Part shown: positions 37,872 to 47,067 of the stretch, piece after piece
How the letters are laid out: each line of letters begins with the position of its first letter
Position numbering within the stretch: position 1 is the first letter of the stretch
Source: Planctomycetota bacterium
Lineage (GTDB): Bacteria; Planctomycetota; UBA1135; GCA-002686595
Assembly (NCBI GenBank): GCA_014237855.1
Contig: JABACD010000017.1
Coordinates: 20,997 to 84,996, forward strand
Length of the DNA stretch: 64,000 nucleotides
Reading direction: 5' to 3'
Program-made: the position numbers and the translations under genes
Notes under the pieces: model-generated
What the model saw: the letters and a program-made list of their open reading frames with translations, nothing else
Database searches by the model: none
What the model was told of the DNA's origin: nothing

Positions 37872-40199
37872 GTGAGCCAAGCCACACACAGCGGTCGGAA
37901 GCCCACTCCGGCCATCGACAAGCTCCTGTCGCGTCTACGCTCGCGGCTGGTCAGGGAGGTATGGATCTTCGGGCTGGGTCACACGGCCCTGGCCTTGACG
38001 CTGATTCTGCTCTTCGCCTTTCTGGTCGATTGGACTCTCCACGTCCCCAGCGGGGTGCGCATCGTGCACCTGCTGATGCTGATCCTGATTCCTGGCTTTG
38101 TGCTCTGGCGTGACCTGATCTCGAGGCTGCGAAAGCTACCTGACAAGAGCGGGCTCGCAGTCCTGGTGGAGCGTGCTCACCCGGAACTCAAGCAAGTGCT
38201 CGTGAGCGCTGTCGAGCTGAGCAATGGAGACAATATCCAGGACAGCGAGATTGATCGTGAGCTGGTCGACCGGGTGATCTCCGAGGCAGAGCAGCTCGCT
38301 CCGAGCCTTGCTCTACGCGAGACCTCAGACCCAAGGCGTGCTCGAACATCCTTCTTGCTCGGAACGCTGGGAGTCCTGTCAGCAATCCTGACCTTCGGCC
38401 TACAAGGCGATTCAACGCGCATCTTCTTCGAACGCATCGCGGGTGCTGGCCCTTCGTGGCCTCAGCGAACCTATCTGGTGCTCGAGATTCCACTGGCTGG
38501 TGAGCTTAACTCCACACGTGATGAGCTTCAGCTCTCGGTGGCCCGTGGTAGCGACCTTCCCGTGGTTGTTCGCACTGAGGGCCGTGTTCCCGACGAGGTC
38601 ACGATCCATTTCGATGGTGGTCATGAGGTGCTTCTGGGAAGTGCGGGACGAGGGGTCTTCAGAACACTCCTACGCTCAGTACAAGAAGACATCAGCTTCC
38701 ACGTAACAGGTGGCGATGACCGCGACGGCACTCCGAACGCCAGCATTCAAGTGCTGCAACCTCCGGATGTCTCTACCATCGTGGTTCAAATCGTCCCTCC
38801 GACCTACAGCGGTCTCCCGGAGCGACTTGAGAGCGATCGAGACGTGAGTGTTCTGGCCAACTCAGTGGTCACCGTATTCATGCGGCCAGATCCGCTCGAG
38901 GCCACAGGTATCGCACGCCTCCTGCCCCGGGACGAGGTCCACTCCCTGGAACGTCGACCCTTTCCCCGGCTCGGAGCTGAGGAGGAGCAAGCCCCTGAAC
39001 AAGTCGATGGCCTGTCCTTCGAGCTCATCGCGCAGGAGAGCCTTCGCTACCGATTCGAACTCGTCGACGAGACAGGCCTGTCCAACCCCGACCCGGGGCT
39101 CTTCGGGATCGAGGTTCAGGCTGACCGCGCGCCCCAGATCGAGCTCCTCTCCCCCACTCGCGGTGAGATCGAGAGCGTCGTGGGCGGTGCTCTGCCGCTC
39201 AAGGCCCTGGCGTCCGATGACTTTGCACTCTCACGACTCACCTGGCGGTCCGTTGCGACCAGCTCGGATACTGAACCACACCTCGAGTTCGAGCTCCAGG
39301 AGACCGAGCCCATCAACCCCGAGGAGCTGAGCGGTCGCCAAGGCGACAGAGATCTGATCTTTGCCTCACGACGAATCGACGTTGACGAGCTCTTTGGTAC
39401 TCAACCGCCCACCGAAGGCGAGGTCTTCCAGATCGATGTCAGTGCTGCCGACAATCGAGAACCATCGCACCAGGAGACTCGCTCTGCACCCGTACGGCTG
39501 CGCATCGTCTCCGCAGATGAGTTCCTCAGACGCACCCAGGACCACCTCTCCCGGGTTCGCGGCAAGGTCGACGCCCTGGCCACCTTGATGCGTGAGAAGC
39601 AGAACTACACCCGAGATCTTATCGCAAGTCTCGAGAGCGATGAGCCGGACAGGGCCGACTCCTCCGGAATCAACACAGCACTGAGTGGTGCACGCCGGGT
39701 CGAGGGTGATGCACGCGCACTCTCGCGAGAGGTCGCATCGATTGCCGAGGCCCTGCTCTACTCTCGTATCGACTCCCGTGCTGACCTGATGCTCACCAAA
39801 CTCGAGCGTCGCAGTCTCAAGTACGCTGACCGCAGCTTCCATGCCGAACCCTGGCTGGAACTGAGGGCGCTTCAGCTCGATGGGCGTCTCGGTCAGGCAG
39901 ATTTCGCTGACAAGCTGGTCGAGATCGTCGGGGTTGCGCTCGAGATCAGTGAGATCGACGCCGTAGAAGCCATCAATGGCCTACGCCGTGCTCAGGACCT
40001 GAACGACATCAGCGCTCAGTACGAGTCGTTGCTCTCCGTCTCCGAACGTCAGACCAAGGCCCAGGCAAATGTCGAACAGCTGCTGGCCCTGCTCTCGGAG
40101 TGGGACAGCTACCAGTCTCTCCTGGCCGCCACGCGCGACCTCCTGAGCCGGCAGAAAAACCTCCTCGAGCGCACCCGGCAGTTCTACAAGGACAACTGA
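37872..40199 (+). CDS. DUF4175-like membrane protein
   Basis: 775 residues, GTG start seven bases after the preceding stop. Two N-terminal membrane helices (about 32-52 and 58-76) and a third near 157-175 precede a long periplasmic region. That region contains IVPPTYSGLPERLE, a motif seen in DUF4175-type proteins, and several Ig-like beta segments. The C-terminal 250 residues are helical. Such proteins accompany MoxR/Bat clusters in several phyla; function unknown. The stop overlaps the next start by one base (TGATG). Confidence 0.75.
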   Translation: MSQATHSGRKPTPAIDKLLSRLRSRLVREVWIFGLGHTALALTLILLFAFLVDWTLHVPSGVRIVHLLMLILIPGFVLWRDLISRLRKLPDKSGLAVLVERAHPELKQVLVSAVELSNGDNIQDSEIDRELVDRVISEAEQLAPSLALRETSDPRRARTSFLLGTLGVLSAILTFGLQGDSTRIFFERIAGAGPSWPQRTYLVLEIPLAGELNSTRDELQLSVARGSDLPVVVRTEGRVPDEVTIHFDGGHEVLLGSAGRGVFRTLLRSVQEDISFHVTGGDDRDGTPNASIQVLQPPDVSTIVVQIVPPTYSGLPERLESDRDVSVLANSVVTVFMRPDPLEATGIARLLPRDEVHSLERRPFPRLGAEEEQAPEQVDGLSFELIAQESLRYRFELVDETGLSNPDPGLFGIEVQADRAPQIELLSPTRGEIESVVGGALPLKALASDDFALSRLTWRSVATSSDTEPHLEFELQETEPINPEELSGRQGDRDLIFASRRIDVDELFGTQPPTEGEVFQIDVSAADNREPSHQETRSAPVRLRIVSADEFLRRTQDHLSRVRGKVDALATLMREKQNYTRDLIASLESDEPDRADSSGINTALSGARRVEGDARALSREVASIAEALLYSRIDSRADLMLTKLERRSLKYADRSFHAEPWLELRALQLDGRLGQADFADKLVEIVGVALEISEIDAVEAINGLRRAQDLNDISAQYESLLSVSERQTKAQANVEQLLALLSEWDSYQSLLAATRDLLSRQKNLLERTRQFYKDN

Positions 40200-43063
40200 T
40201 GATGAGACGTAGCCTTCGAGACTCCCTACCGAGACGCGCCCTCCAGCTGGCGAGCTCAGGCCTGCTGGCCGGACTCGCCTCGGCTCAGCCCACTCTCATC
40301 CAGTCCGCCGATGGAGCAGATGCCCCGCAGAGCCGCGAACAGGCTGCCCTGGTGGAAGAGCAGGATCTCCTCGCCCGCAAGCTGACCAGGATAGTCTCCT
40401 CGATGAACCGCCTGGCCGACCGCTACGACGCAGAGGGACGCGTACACGCAGCCAAGCTGCTACGCGACGGCCTGACTCACATTGCCGAACGGCACCAGGA
40501 GACCGACGGGCTGACCTTGTCCGAGCGCATGAGCGGCTCCCACGACAACCTGCGTGCCGGGCAGAGCATGCAGTCCATCGAAACCCAGGTACAGATCGTC
40601 CTCGAGATCGAGTCACTGATGGCGATTCTGATGGACCGCCCGGATCTCGATGAGCTTGAGTCTGAGATCGAAAAGCTCCAGCGCCAAAAGCTCGAGCTCC
40701 AGTCCCTTGCAAGCGCCGAGGCTCAACTCCAACAGGAGACCGAAGACCTGATCGATTCAGCTTCCAACAAGGAGCAGAAAGAGCTTGAGGCAGGCCTGGC
40801 TGAAGCCCTGAGAAGTCAGCGTGAACTCCTGAGTGAGAATGAACGGCTCAGCCGTCAGTCAGGTGCACTCGACCTCGAGCGTATAGAGGAAGAGCTGGCC
40901 ACCCTCTTGCGTGACCAGACCACAGATGCCGAGGTCCTCCACGACTGGGATCCAGCGGGCACAGCCCCCATTGAAGAGCTGATTCCATACCTTGACTCGG
41001 CTCGCAAGAACGAGGCGAGGGCTGCGCGTCTGGAGAATGCCTCTGAGAGCCTGCGGAGTGCTGGCGAGCAATCAGACCCCGCCGAGACCGCACGCTCACT
41101 GTCAGAGGAAGCCGAGAGCGCAAGACGTGATGCACGCGCGTCAGGAGACCAGACCGCTGCCAGGACCGCCGAAGCCCTGGAGCGCGCTGCCGAATCAATG
41201 CGACAGGCCGGGGATGATGAGGATTCCCAGAGAGCTGCCGCAACGGAAGTGGCTGCCCTCGCTGAACAGCTAGAAGCTCAGGCTAGAGCTGCCAAGGACG
41301 AGGCAGCTGCTGATCGAAGCGCAGCGCGAGCTGGAATGAAGTCACTCGAGACGAGCTCTTCAGAACGTATCGCAGAGCTGACCCGTGAGCTGGCCGCCGA
41401 ACTCGAGGAGGCCGAGCTCTCTGGTAGTGACGAGGCGACCAAAGCCGCCACGGAGAAGGCCAACCGTGAGCTGAGGGGCGCAGTCGAGCAGAACAAGTTC
41501 TTGAGTCAGGCCCTGGGCAATAGTCAGAAGCAAAACGCTCGCAGAGCAGAGCAGCTCAAGCAGGGAATCGAACGCCTACCCCAGGATCTTGGAGAGCAAG
41601 GCACCCAAGCCCAACAGGCCCTCGAGGAAGCTCGCGATGCAATGAACTCTGCCTCGCGCTCAGCACAACAAGAGGAACCGGCCGCCAGTCAGGAAGCCGC
41701 GGACCGCGCAACCGAGGCTCTGGAGCGAGCACAGGCCGCACTCCAAGAGGGTCGCTCGAGCAATGCTCGAGAGATGGAGTCAGCCAGCTCTCAAGCCAGT
41801 GCTGAGCTGGCAGGAGCGCAGGAAGAGCTGGCCGCCGAGGTCGAGCAAATGCGAGAGCTGGCTGACCAGGCCTCTCTCAACGAGCAAGCCAAGTCCGAGG
41901 TGAAGGAGGCGCTGGAGACTGCGAGCGAAGCCATGAAGCAAGCCTCAAGCAGCATGCAGCAGGGCAAGAACGCCAGTGCTGCGCAGTCTCAGCGACAGGC
42001 AGCTGAGTCGCTTCAACAAGCAGCCAGGGAGGCGCGCGAGGGAGTCGAGCCCCAGACCGAAGGCGATAGAGCGAAGGCCGAAGAGCTGGCCAAAGAGCAG
42101 CAACGAATCGAGAAGGAGCTCTATGAGTTCAGGCAAAAGTACGAGCAGGAGCGCGCTGAGGACTCACCTGCCCTCGAGTCACTGTCCAGTGCACAGCGCT
42201 CGGCTTCACAAGCCCAGCAATCCCTGGAGCAGGGCAATCTCGATCAGGCCCAGAAGCAAGAACAGCAAGCCGAGCAGGAAATCGAGCAGGCCATGGCCGA
42301 GCTCGAGAAGAAGGAGGAGCAGTATCAGCAGCTGCGCGACGAGGAGCTGCTCTTTCAAATCGCTGAAGAGGTCACCTCCATCCTGACCGCCCACGAAGCG
42401 GCCAGCACGGAGACCCTGGAGGTCGACCGAGGGAGAAAGCCGGGTGAGCGTGCTACCCGCGGGCAGAAGCTGCGGCTGAGGAAGATCTCCCGTGGCGAGG
42501 ATGCACTGGCCAAGCGCTCGAGCGAGATTCGTCAGGCCATCTCTGCCGAGGGAAGCCTTGTCTTCGCCGAGCTTATCGAGCGAATCGAGCACGATTTAGG
42601 CCTGGTCGCACGAAGCCTGGGGCCTGAGGGCAACTACCAGAGCGGTGATCGCGTGCAGGCACTGCAGGCGGACGTCTCTCACTACCTGGGTTGGCTCCAG
42701 AAGGCCCTGGAAGAGGAACAGGACCGCCGAGAGGAAGAGCAGAACCAGGCTCAATCCCCGGGAAGCGAGGCTCCCCAGCCCGAAGGGGACAACAAGCTTG
42801 TCCCTGACGTCGCCGAGCTGAAGCTCCTCAGCCGGATGGAGGTGGATGTGCTCGACAGCATCGAGGAGTTACTCGTGCTCTACCCAGAGCTCAAGGACGG
42901 CAAGGAGATAGATCCATTGCTGCTCGAGGAAATCCAACGCCTGGCCCACAGACACGAACGCTCGACAGAGCTCTTTCAGCAGTTCCGTGAACAGCTCGGG
43001 ATCTCCGCCCCCACCCTGGAGCAGATAGGGGACGATTCGAACGAAGACGAAACCCAGGAATGA
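40199..43063 (+). CDS. Large secreted coiled-coil protein
   Basis: 954 residues. The signal peptide (ALQLASSGLLAGLASAQ) is followed by an almost entirely helical chain rich in Ala, Glu, Gln, Arg and Ser, with long heptad-like stretches from about 170 to 780 (for example EKLQRQKLELQSLASAEAQ and AREMESASSQASAELAGAQ). No globular enzyme domain is visible. The composition resembles structural envelope coiled coils or Lpp/TolA-like spacers. The start overlaps the DUF4175-like stop and the stop overlaps the next gene as ATGA, so stoichiometric synthesis with its neighbours is likely. Confidence 0.82.
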   Translation: MMRRSLRDSLPRRALQLASSGLLAGLASAQPTLIQSADGADAPQSREQAALVEEQDLLARKLTRIVSSMNRLADRYDAEGRVHAAKLLRDGLTHIAERHQETDGLTLSERMSGSHDNLRAGQSMQSIETQVQIVLEIESLMAILMDRPDLDELESEIEKLQRQKLELQSLASAEAQLQQETEDLIDSASNKEQKELEAGLAEALRSQRELLSENERLSRQSGALDLERIEEELATLLRDQTTDAEVLHDWDPAGTAPIEELIPYLDSARKNEARAARLENASESLRSAGEQSDPAETARSLSEEAESARRDARASGDQTAARTAEALERAAESMRQAGDDEDSQRAAATEVAALAEQLEAQARAAKDEAAADRSAARAGMKSLETSSSERIAELTRELAAELEEAELSGSDEATKAATEKANRELRGAVEQNKFLSQALGNSQKQNARRAEQLKQGIERLPQDLGEQGTQAQQALEEARDAMNSASRSAQQEEPAASQEAADRATEALERAQAALQEGRSSNAREMESASSQASAELAGAQEELAAEVEQMRELADQASLNEQAKSEVKEALETASEAMKQASSSMQQGKNASAAQSQRQAAESLQQAAREAREGVEPQTEGDRAKAEELAKEQQRIEKELYEFRQKYEQERAEDSPALESLSSAQRSASQAQQSLEQGNLDQAQKQEQQAEQEIEQAMAELEKKEEQYQQLRDEELLFQIAEEVTSILTAHEAASTETLEVDRGRKPGERATRGQKLRLRKISRGEDALAKRSSEIRQAISAEGSLVFAELIERIEHDLGLVARSLGPEGNYQSGDRVQALQADVSHYLGWLQKALEEEQDRREEEQNQAQSPGSEAPQPEGDNKLVPDVAELKLLSRMEVDVLDSIEELLVLYPELKDGKEIDPLLLEEIQRLAHRHERSTELFQQFREQLGISAPTLEQIGDDSNEDETQE

Positions 43064-43911
43064 TCGCCATGCAAACCGACACATTTCTCCCTGCCCGAAC
43101 GAGGCACTGCCTTGCCGTGGGCATCTTGGTCCTGGTCTCGAGCGGCCCCCTTGCGAGCGCCTACCAGGACAGTGAGGACTTTCCCTCGATGGACGAGATC
43201 CTGAGCGGAGAGGGCGCCGCTGGTCCCGAAGATCCCGAGGCACGAATTCGCCGACTCTTCGGTGAAGTAGAGACCAAGCTCAAGCAGGTTGACATCCTCC
43301 TGAGTGATGCGGCGGCTGGAGACACCAGCGCACTCACCGCAGTCGAGGACTCCGGTATCGCCAGTCTCCTGCAGTCCTCCCTGGAGAGAGGGCGGCAGGC
43401 GCAGGAGGACATCCGGGAGATCATCGACATCGCCCAGCAGCTGAGCCAACAACAGCCACAGCCCTCTTCATCCGGCTCCCAGGGCCAGGGAGGAGAGCCG
43501 GGCTCCCAAAGCTCACAGGAAGGCTCCCCCCTCAATCGAGGGCAGCAGAGCTCCACGCCCGAGCCCACTCCCTCCACCCCCGGTGAGGAACCTGGCCAGC
43601 AGCAACCGACTCCAGGTGGCGACCAGCGAGAACAAGGTCAGCAATCACAGGACCAGAATTCGGGTGGCACCGACCCCAAGGATCCCCGCGGGGACCCCAA
43701 CCTGGACGGACAGAACCGTGATGGAGACGACAGCACGGAAGGAGCCGTGGGCAGCTCCAATTCGGCCGAGGGTACTGACGGCTGGGGTGACCTGCCGACT
43801 CACGTGCGCGACACGTTCCGCTCGGAGGGACGCTCGGAGCTGCCTGCCCGCTATCGCGACTGGATCGACGAGTACTACCGCAAGATGAACAGGCGCGGCC
43901 CTCGGCGCTAG
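43060..43911 (+). CDS. Secreted Gln/Ser/Pro-rich protein with conserved C-terminal motif
   Basis: 283 residues. A signal peptide (LAVGILVLVSSGPLASAYQ) leads into a short helical part (about 50-125), then about 100 residues of low complexity rich in Gln, Ser, Gly, Pro and Asp. A compact end follows: WGDLPTHVRDTFRSEG, then LPARYRDWIDEYYRKMNRR. The ending resembles a short motif seen at the C-terminus of secreted proteins in planctomycete MoxR loci (from memory). It may dock the disordered spacer to a partner. Coupled by ATGA to the coiled-coil gene. Confidence 0.75.
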   Translation: MIAMQTDTFLPARTRHCLAVGILVLVSSGPLASAYQDSEDFPSMDEILSGEGAAGPEDPEARIRRLFGEVETKLKQVDILLSDAAAGDTSALTAVEDSGIASLLQSSLERGRQAQEDIREIIDIAQQLSQQQPQPSSSGSQGQGGEPGSQSSQEGSPLNRGQQSSTPEPTPSTPGEEPGQQQPTPGGDQREQGQQSQDQNSGGTDPKDPRGDPNLDGQNRDGDDSTEGAVGSSNSAEGTDGWGDLPTHVRDTFRSEGRSELPARYRDWIDEYYRKMNRRGPRR

Positions 43912-43925
43912 CAGCGAGCTCAGCA

Positions 43926-45143
43926 GTGCCCCAAAGGACCAGAACCCTGTTCGGCGCCGCAGCCCTGAGCGGCGCAGCTCTGCTCTTGGGAGCACGGGCC
44001 CTGGCATCCATGGCAGCGCCCACCGACCTCGATGATCGTCGGGATTCCGCAGACCGTGAGGTCTCACTTCCAGGCAAGCCACTACAGGACGTTGCCGCGT
44101 CGAACAGCTCCACAGGCACCGACGAGGACCCCTTCGGAGATGAGGTCGCCACGCGTGCGGCCATTCAGCGCGCGCTTGTCTTCTTGAGTGAGCAGCAGGC
44201 TGGCGAGGCCGATGGCTCGATTCCTTCCGTCGGCACGCTCTCCTCGAGGCTTGCCGTCTCGGCACTGGGTGCTCTTGCCTACATGTCCGCGGGAAACGGC
44301 CCATCTCGTGGCCCTCACGGAAGAGAGCTGACCCGCGTGGTTGATTATCTCCTGTCTCGACTCGACCAGGACAGCACCTCCCGAACCCGCGGCTACATCG
44401 GTGACTCCGGAGACCAGAATTCCCGCATGCATGGCCATGGATTCGCCACCTTGGCCCTGGCTGAGGCATACACCCTCTCGCCTAAATCTGCCCGCGGAGC
44501 GCGGATTGGTCAGGCACTGTCATTGGCAGTCAACTTGATCGAGCGCACCCAGAGCCTCGAGGGCGGCTGGTACTACCAGCCGGTTCGAGGACTGGAGCAC
44601 GAGGGTTCGATCACCATCGCCCTGGTTCAGGCACTGCGCGCAGCCAAGGGAGCAGGAATCCGGGTCGATAGCGACGTCATTGCCAGGGCTGTCGACTATG
44701 TAGGTCGCTCTCAGATGGAGAATGGAGGCTTCCGCTACGCCCTGGGCTCGGGGGATGTCACCCCTGCTCTGACAGCCGCCGCCATCTCGACTCTCAATGC
44801 CGCTGGAAAGTACCACGGTCCGGAGGTTCAGCAGGGCTTCGACTACCTCGATCGGGAGCTGCGAGCTCGAGCAGAGGGCCCGGCCCCCAAGGGCACCCTC
44901 GGATTCCGAGCCAGCCAGGAATTCCCCTATTACGAGCGCCTCTACCTTGCCCAGGCGTTCTGGCAGAACCCCGACCAGGCAGTCTTCCGCAACTGGATGA
45001 GGGCGGAGCGTCGACAGATCCTGAAGACCCAGGATGAGGACGGTTCCTGGAGCGATCCACGCTTTGGCAGCACCTACGCAACGGCAATCAACGTTCTCGT
45101 CCTGGCGATTCCCGACCAGCTCCTGCCGATCCTCCAGCGCTGA
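43926..45143 (+). CDS. Secreted prenyltransferase/squalene-cyclase-fold protein (copy 2)
   Basis: 405 residues, GTG start 14 bases after the previous stop. The N-terminal hydrophobic region (LFGAAALSGAALLLGARALA) is a signal peptide or anchor. The barrel repeats match copy 1: SLEGGWYYQPVRG, MENGGFRYALGSGD, QDEDGSWSDPRFGS, and the closing IPDQLLPILQR. The DxDD motif is absent; the region reads EHEGSITIAL. The shared ending and shared helix-loop pattern (QALRAAKGAGIRV here, LALRAARNIGIRV in copy 1) show duplication within the operon. It is the last gene of the tightly spaced run. Confidence 0.8.
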   Translation: MPQRTRTLFGAAALSGAALLLGARALASMAAPTDLDDRRDSADREVSLPGKPLQDVAASNSSTGTDEDPFGDEVATRAAIQRALVFLSEQQAGEADGSIPSVGTLSSRLAVSALGALAYMSAGNGPSRGPHGRELTRVVDYLLSRLDQDSTSRTRGYIGDSGDQNSRMHGHGFATLALAEAYTLSPKSARGARIGQALSLAVNLIERTQSLEGGWYYQPVRGLEHEGSITIALVQALRAAKGAGIRVDSDVIARAVDYVGRSQMENGGFRYALGSGDVTPALTAAAISTLNAAGKYHGPEVQQGFDYLDRELRARAEGPAPKGTLGFRASQEFPYYERLYLAQAFWQNPDQAVFRNWMRAERRQILKTQDEDGSWSDPRFGSTYATAINVLVLAIPDQLLPILQR

Positions 45144-45256
45144 GCGGACTTGCTTATCAAGTTCACATTGGTCTGACGCGGACCGGGACCTACACTGACC
45201 TTCCTCAGACCCGAGGCATTCAGCCAAAGGTGACGAAGGCGACCCGCGAGGAACTA

Positions 45257-45793
45257 ATGGAGATCTGGTCCGAACTGGACTGGATCGAGAGCCAAGGCCT
45301 CCGCCAGAAGACCCTTCTCAACCGGCGACTGACCTCCGAGTCAATCCCGACCGCTCCCAGCGCCCCGGTGACCATGCCCTCCACCTTGCACATCGCAAAC
45401 TGTCAGCCGACCTTCATGGCCCACAAGCGCCCCGCCGGCTACCTGCCCAGGGACTGTGCAATCAAGGTCGAGGAGTTCATCACCAGGGACAGGCCAATCA
45501 AGCGCGGCCTCCAGATCCCTGGAGCAATCCCCACTGACGCCGGCAAGCTCCCCAGGTGCGAGAAGAGCAAGGGCGGGATCGTACAGTCCAGAGGTGATCA
45601 AGGCCCTTGCCGCCCCTTCACCGGTGTCGGCCTCACCCAGGAGTGTGGTGCGGCCGACGCATCCTACGGCGTCATCGCTACACATGTTCTTGAGGGCAAC
45701 CTGGTCGGGCGCACTCCAGACGCCTCCGCAGTCAATCACACCGAATTCATGACGTGCGGGCCCCTGGTCAGGGGCCTCATGGTCAAGGCCTAG
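45257..45793 (+). CDS. Orphan cytoplasmic protein, unknown function
   Basis: 178 residues from the ATG at 45257, which has GAGGA five bases upstream; a GTG at 45230 is the alternative. Third codon positions are overwhelmingly G or C, matching neighbouring genes, which supports the frame over an antisense ORF of similar length. A short helical start (MEIWSELDWIESQGL) precedes a Pro/Gly-rich body with six scattered Cys (ANCQPTF, RDCAIK, PRCEKS, GPCRPF, QECGAAD, MTCGPL). No signal peptide, membrane helix or known family is recognised. The Cys could bind metal or form disulfides. Confidence 0.6.
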   Translation: MEIWSELDWIESQGLRQKTLLNRRLTSESIPTAPSAPVTMPSTLHIANCQPTFMAHKRPAGYLPRDCAIKVEEFITRDRPIKRGLQIPGAIPTDAGKLPRCEKSKGGIVQSRGDQGPCRPFTGVGLTQECGAADASYGVIATHVLEGNLVGRTPDASAVNHTEFMTCGPLVRGLMVKA

Positions 45794-45809
45794 CCTGCGA
45801 GGTGCCACC

Positions 45810-46829
45810 ATGATCTGCCCATCCGCCAGGTGCTACCAGACGCTTCTCTGTGCATCCCTGATCGCCAGTGCTCTGGCCTGTCGTGGCACAGACCACAGCC
45901 CCCCACCTGCTGCAGCAGTCGAGCAGCCACCAGCCCCCCCCGAGAACTCGAAGGAGCCCCAGGCGACCGGGGCGCTAGAGGCAAGGAGGGTGCGAGCTGC
46001 CCGTCGATTGCAGCTATCTCGTGAAGTGGCCGCCGAAGACGGCTGGAACCTCTACGAGACCGAACACTACTTCCTGGCGACACCGGTTGATGACCCGCTT
46101 CTCGTTGAGGGCACCAAGATCCGCCTGGAGACCATGTACCAGGAGCTCTCGAGCAGCTTCCCTCCAGGCTCGACCGAGGGCCATCGCCATCCACCGCTCG
46201 TTCGAATCCGGCCAGCGCGGGTCGACTTCATTGCCGCTGGTGGACAGGCTACAAGCACGGGCTTCTGGGTGCCTGGCAAGAAGACCCTGGAGCTCTACGA
46301 CGGCGGCGACGAGAGTGCACGCGGCCTGCAGACCTGGCCAGCCTTACAGCACATTGTTGTTCACGAGTACTTCGGCGCAGTGCTCGCCATTGAACCGATC
46401 CCTCCCTGGCTGCTCTTCGGCGTGGCAGCTCACTTCGAGGCCCTGCGCTTCTTTCGGACTGACTCTGGTGAGTCGGCCTTCGGGTTTCCATCCGACTCAG
46501 AGCGCTGGCGCCAGCTGGCAGTCGAGACCGCTGGCTCTGCGCCTCCCCCGCTCGGCCGCTTCCTGGAGATGAACCGAGATGAGTTCCACGGACTCAACGA
46601 GTTTGGCTCCAGCGGCTTCCGCAACCTGATCATCTCCTGGTCCATCGTCACCTTCTTGAAGGAGACCCGCCCCGGATTCCTGGAGCGCTACGTCAGCTCC
46701 CTGACGGCCGGAATGGAGCCTGACCAGTGCCTCGAGCAGGCGCTGGGCGGGGAGCCAATCTCGGCGGTCGACCAGGCCTGGCGGGAGTGGATTCAGAGCC
46801 GTATAGGCCGCCCGCTGGGGGACGGCTGA
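45810..46829 (+). CDS. Exported metallopeptidase-like protein with lost zinc ligands
   Basis: 339 residues, GAGGTG upstream of the ATG. The N-terminus carries a signal sequence ending LIASALAC, possibly a weak lipobox, followed by a Pro/Ala-rich linker. The core resembles DUF1570/peptidase MA-like gluzincins: ALQHIVVHEYFG (His185-Gly189), then PPWLLFGVAAHFEALRFF (about 198-215). In active relatives these read HExxH and WLSEGLAxYFE. Here the second His is Gly189 and the Glu of SEG is Phe203, so the zinc site is incomplete and catalysis is unlikely. Expected location is the periplasm or outer membrane face. Confidence 0.7.
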   Translation: MICPSARCYQTLLCASLIASALACRGTDHSPPPAAAVEQPPAPPENSKEPQATGALEARRVRAARRLQLSREVAAEDGWNLYETEHYFLATPVDDPLLVEGTKIRLETMYQELSSSFPPGSTEGHRHPPLVRIRPARVDFIAAGGQATSTGFWVPGKKTLELYDGGDESARGLQTWPALQHIVVHEYFGAVLAIEPIPPWLLFGVAAHFEALRFFRTDSGESAFGFPSDSERWRQLAVETAGSAPPPLGRFLEMNRDEFHGLNEFGSSGFRNLIISWSIVTFLKETRPGFLERYVSSLTAGMEPDQCLEQALGGEPISAVDQAWREWIQSRIGRPLGDG

Positions 46830-47006
46830 GCAGCCTGCTGCCCCTCCACGGTCGACTCCAGTGGCACAGGCCTCAGATCTGCTCAAAGACCCCTGGAATG
46901 GAGGCTTGAGATGGCCCAGAAGATCTTTCCCGGCCGCCCGCGGCCCCCATCGATCGATTCGGGAGCAACACGCCCGAGAGGCGCCGCCGGACCTCCAGGA
47001 CCGGGG

Positions 47007-47012
47007 TAGAAT
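47007..47012 (+). promoter_or_regulatory. Candidate -10 box upstream of the secreted hydrolase
   Basis: TAGAAT preceded by GGGG, 55 bases before the ATG at 47068. No convincing -35 box was found. The surrounding 46830-47067 gap holds no gene. Confidence 0.2.
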
Positions 47013-47067
47013 CCAGCTAGCGCCGGAGTCGCCCCCAGGGGTGGCCACGAGCCCGAATTCAGAGACC

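Noticed and set aside
45341-45811. 156-residue minus-strand frame opposite the orphan Cys protein
   Set aside because: The plus frame has a far stronger third-position G/C bias and a well-spaced ribosome-binding site, so the minus frame was judged a shadow.
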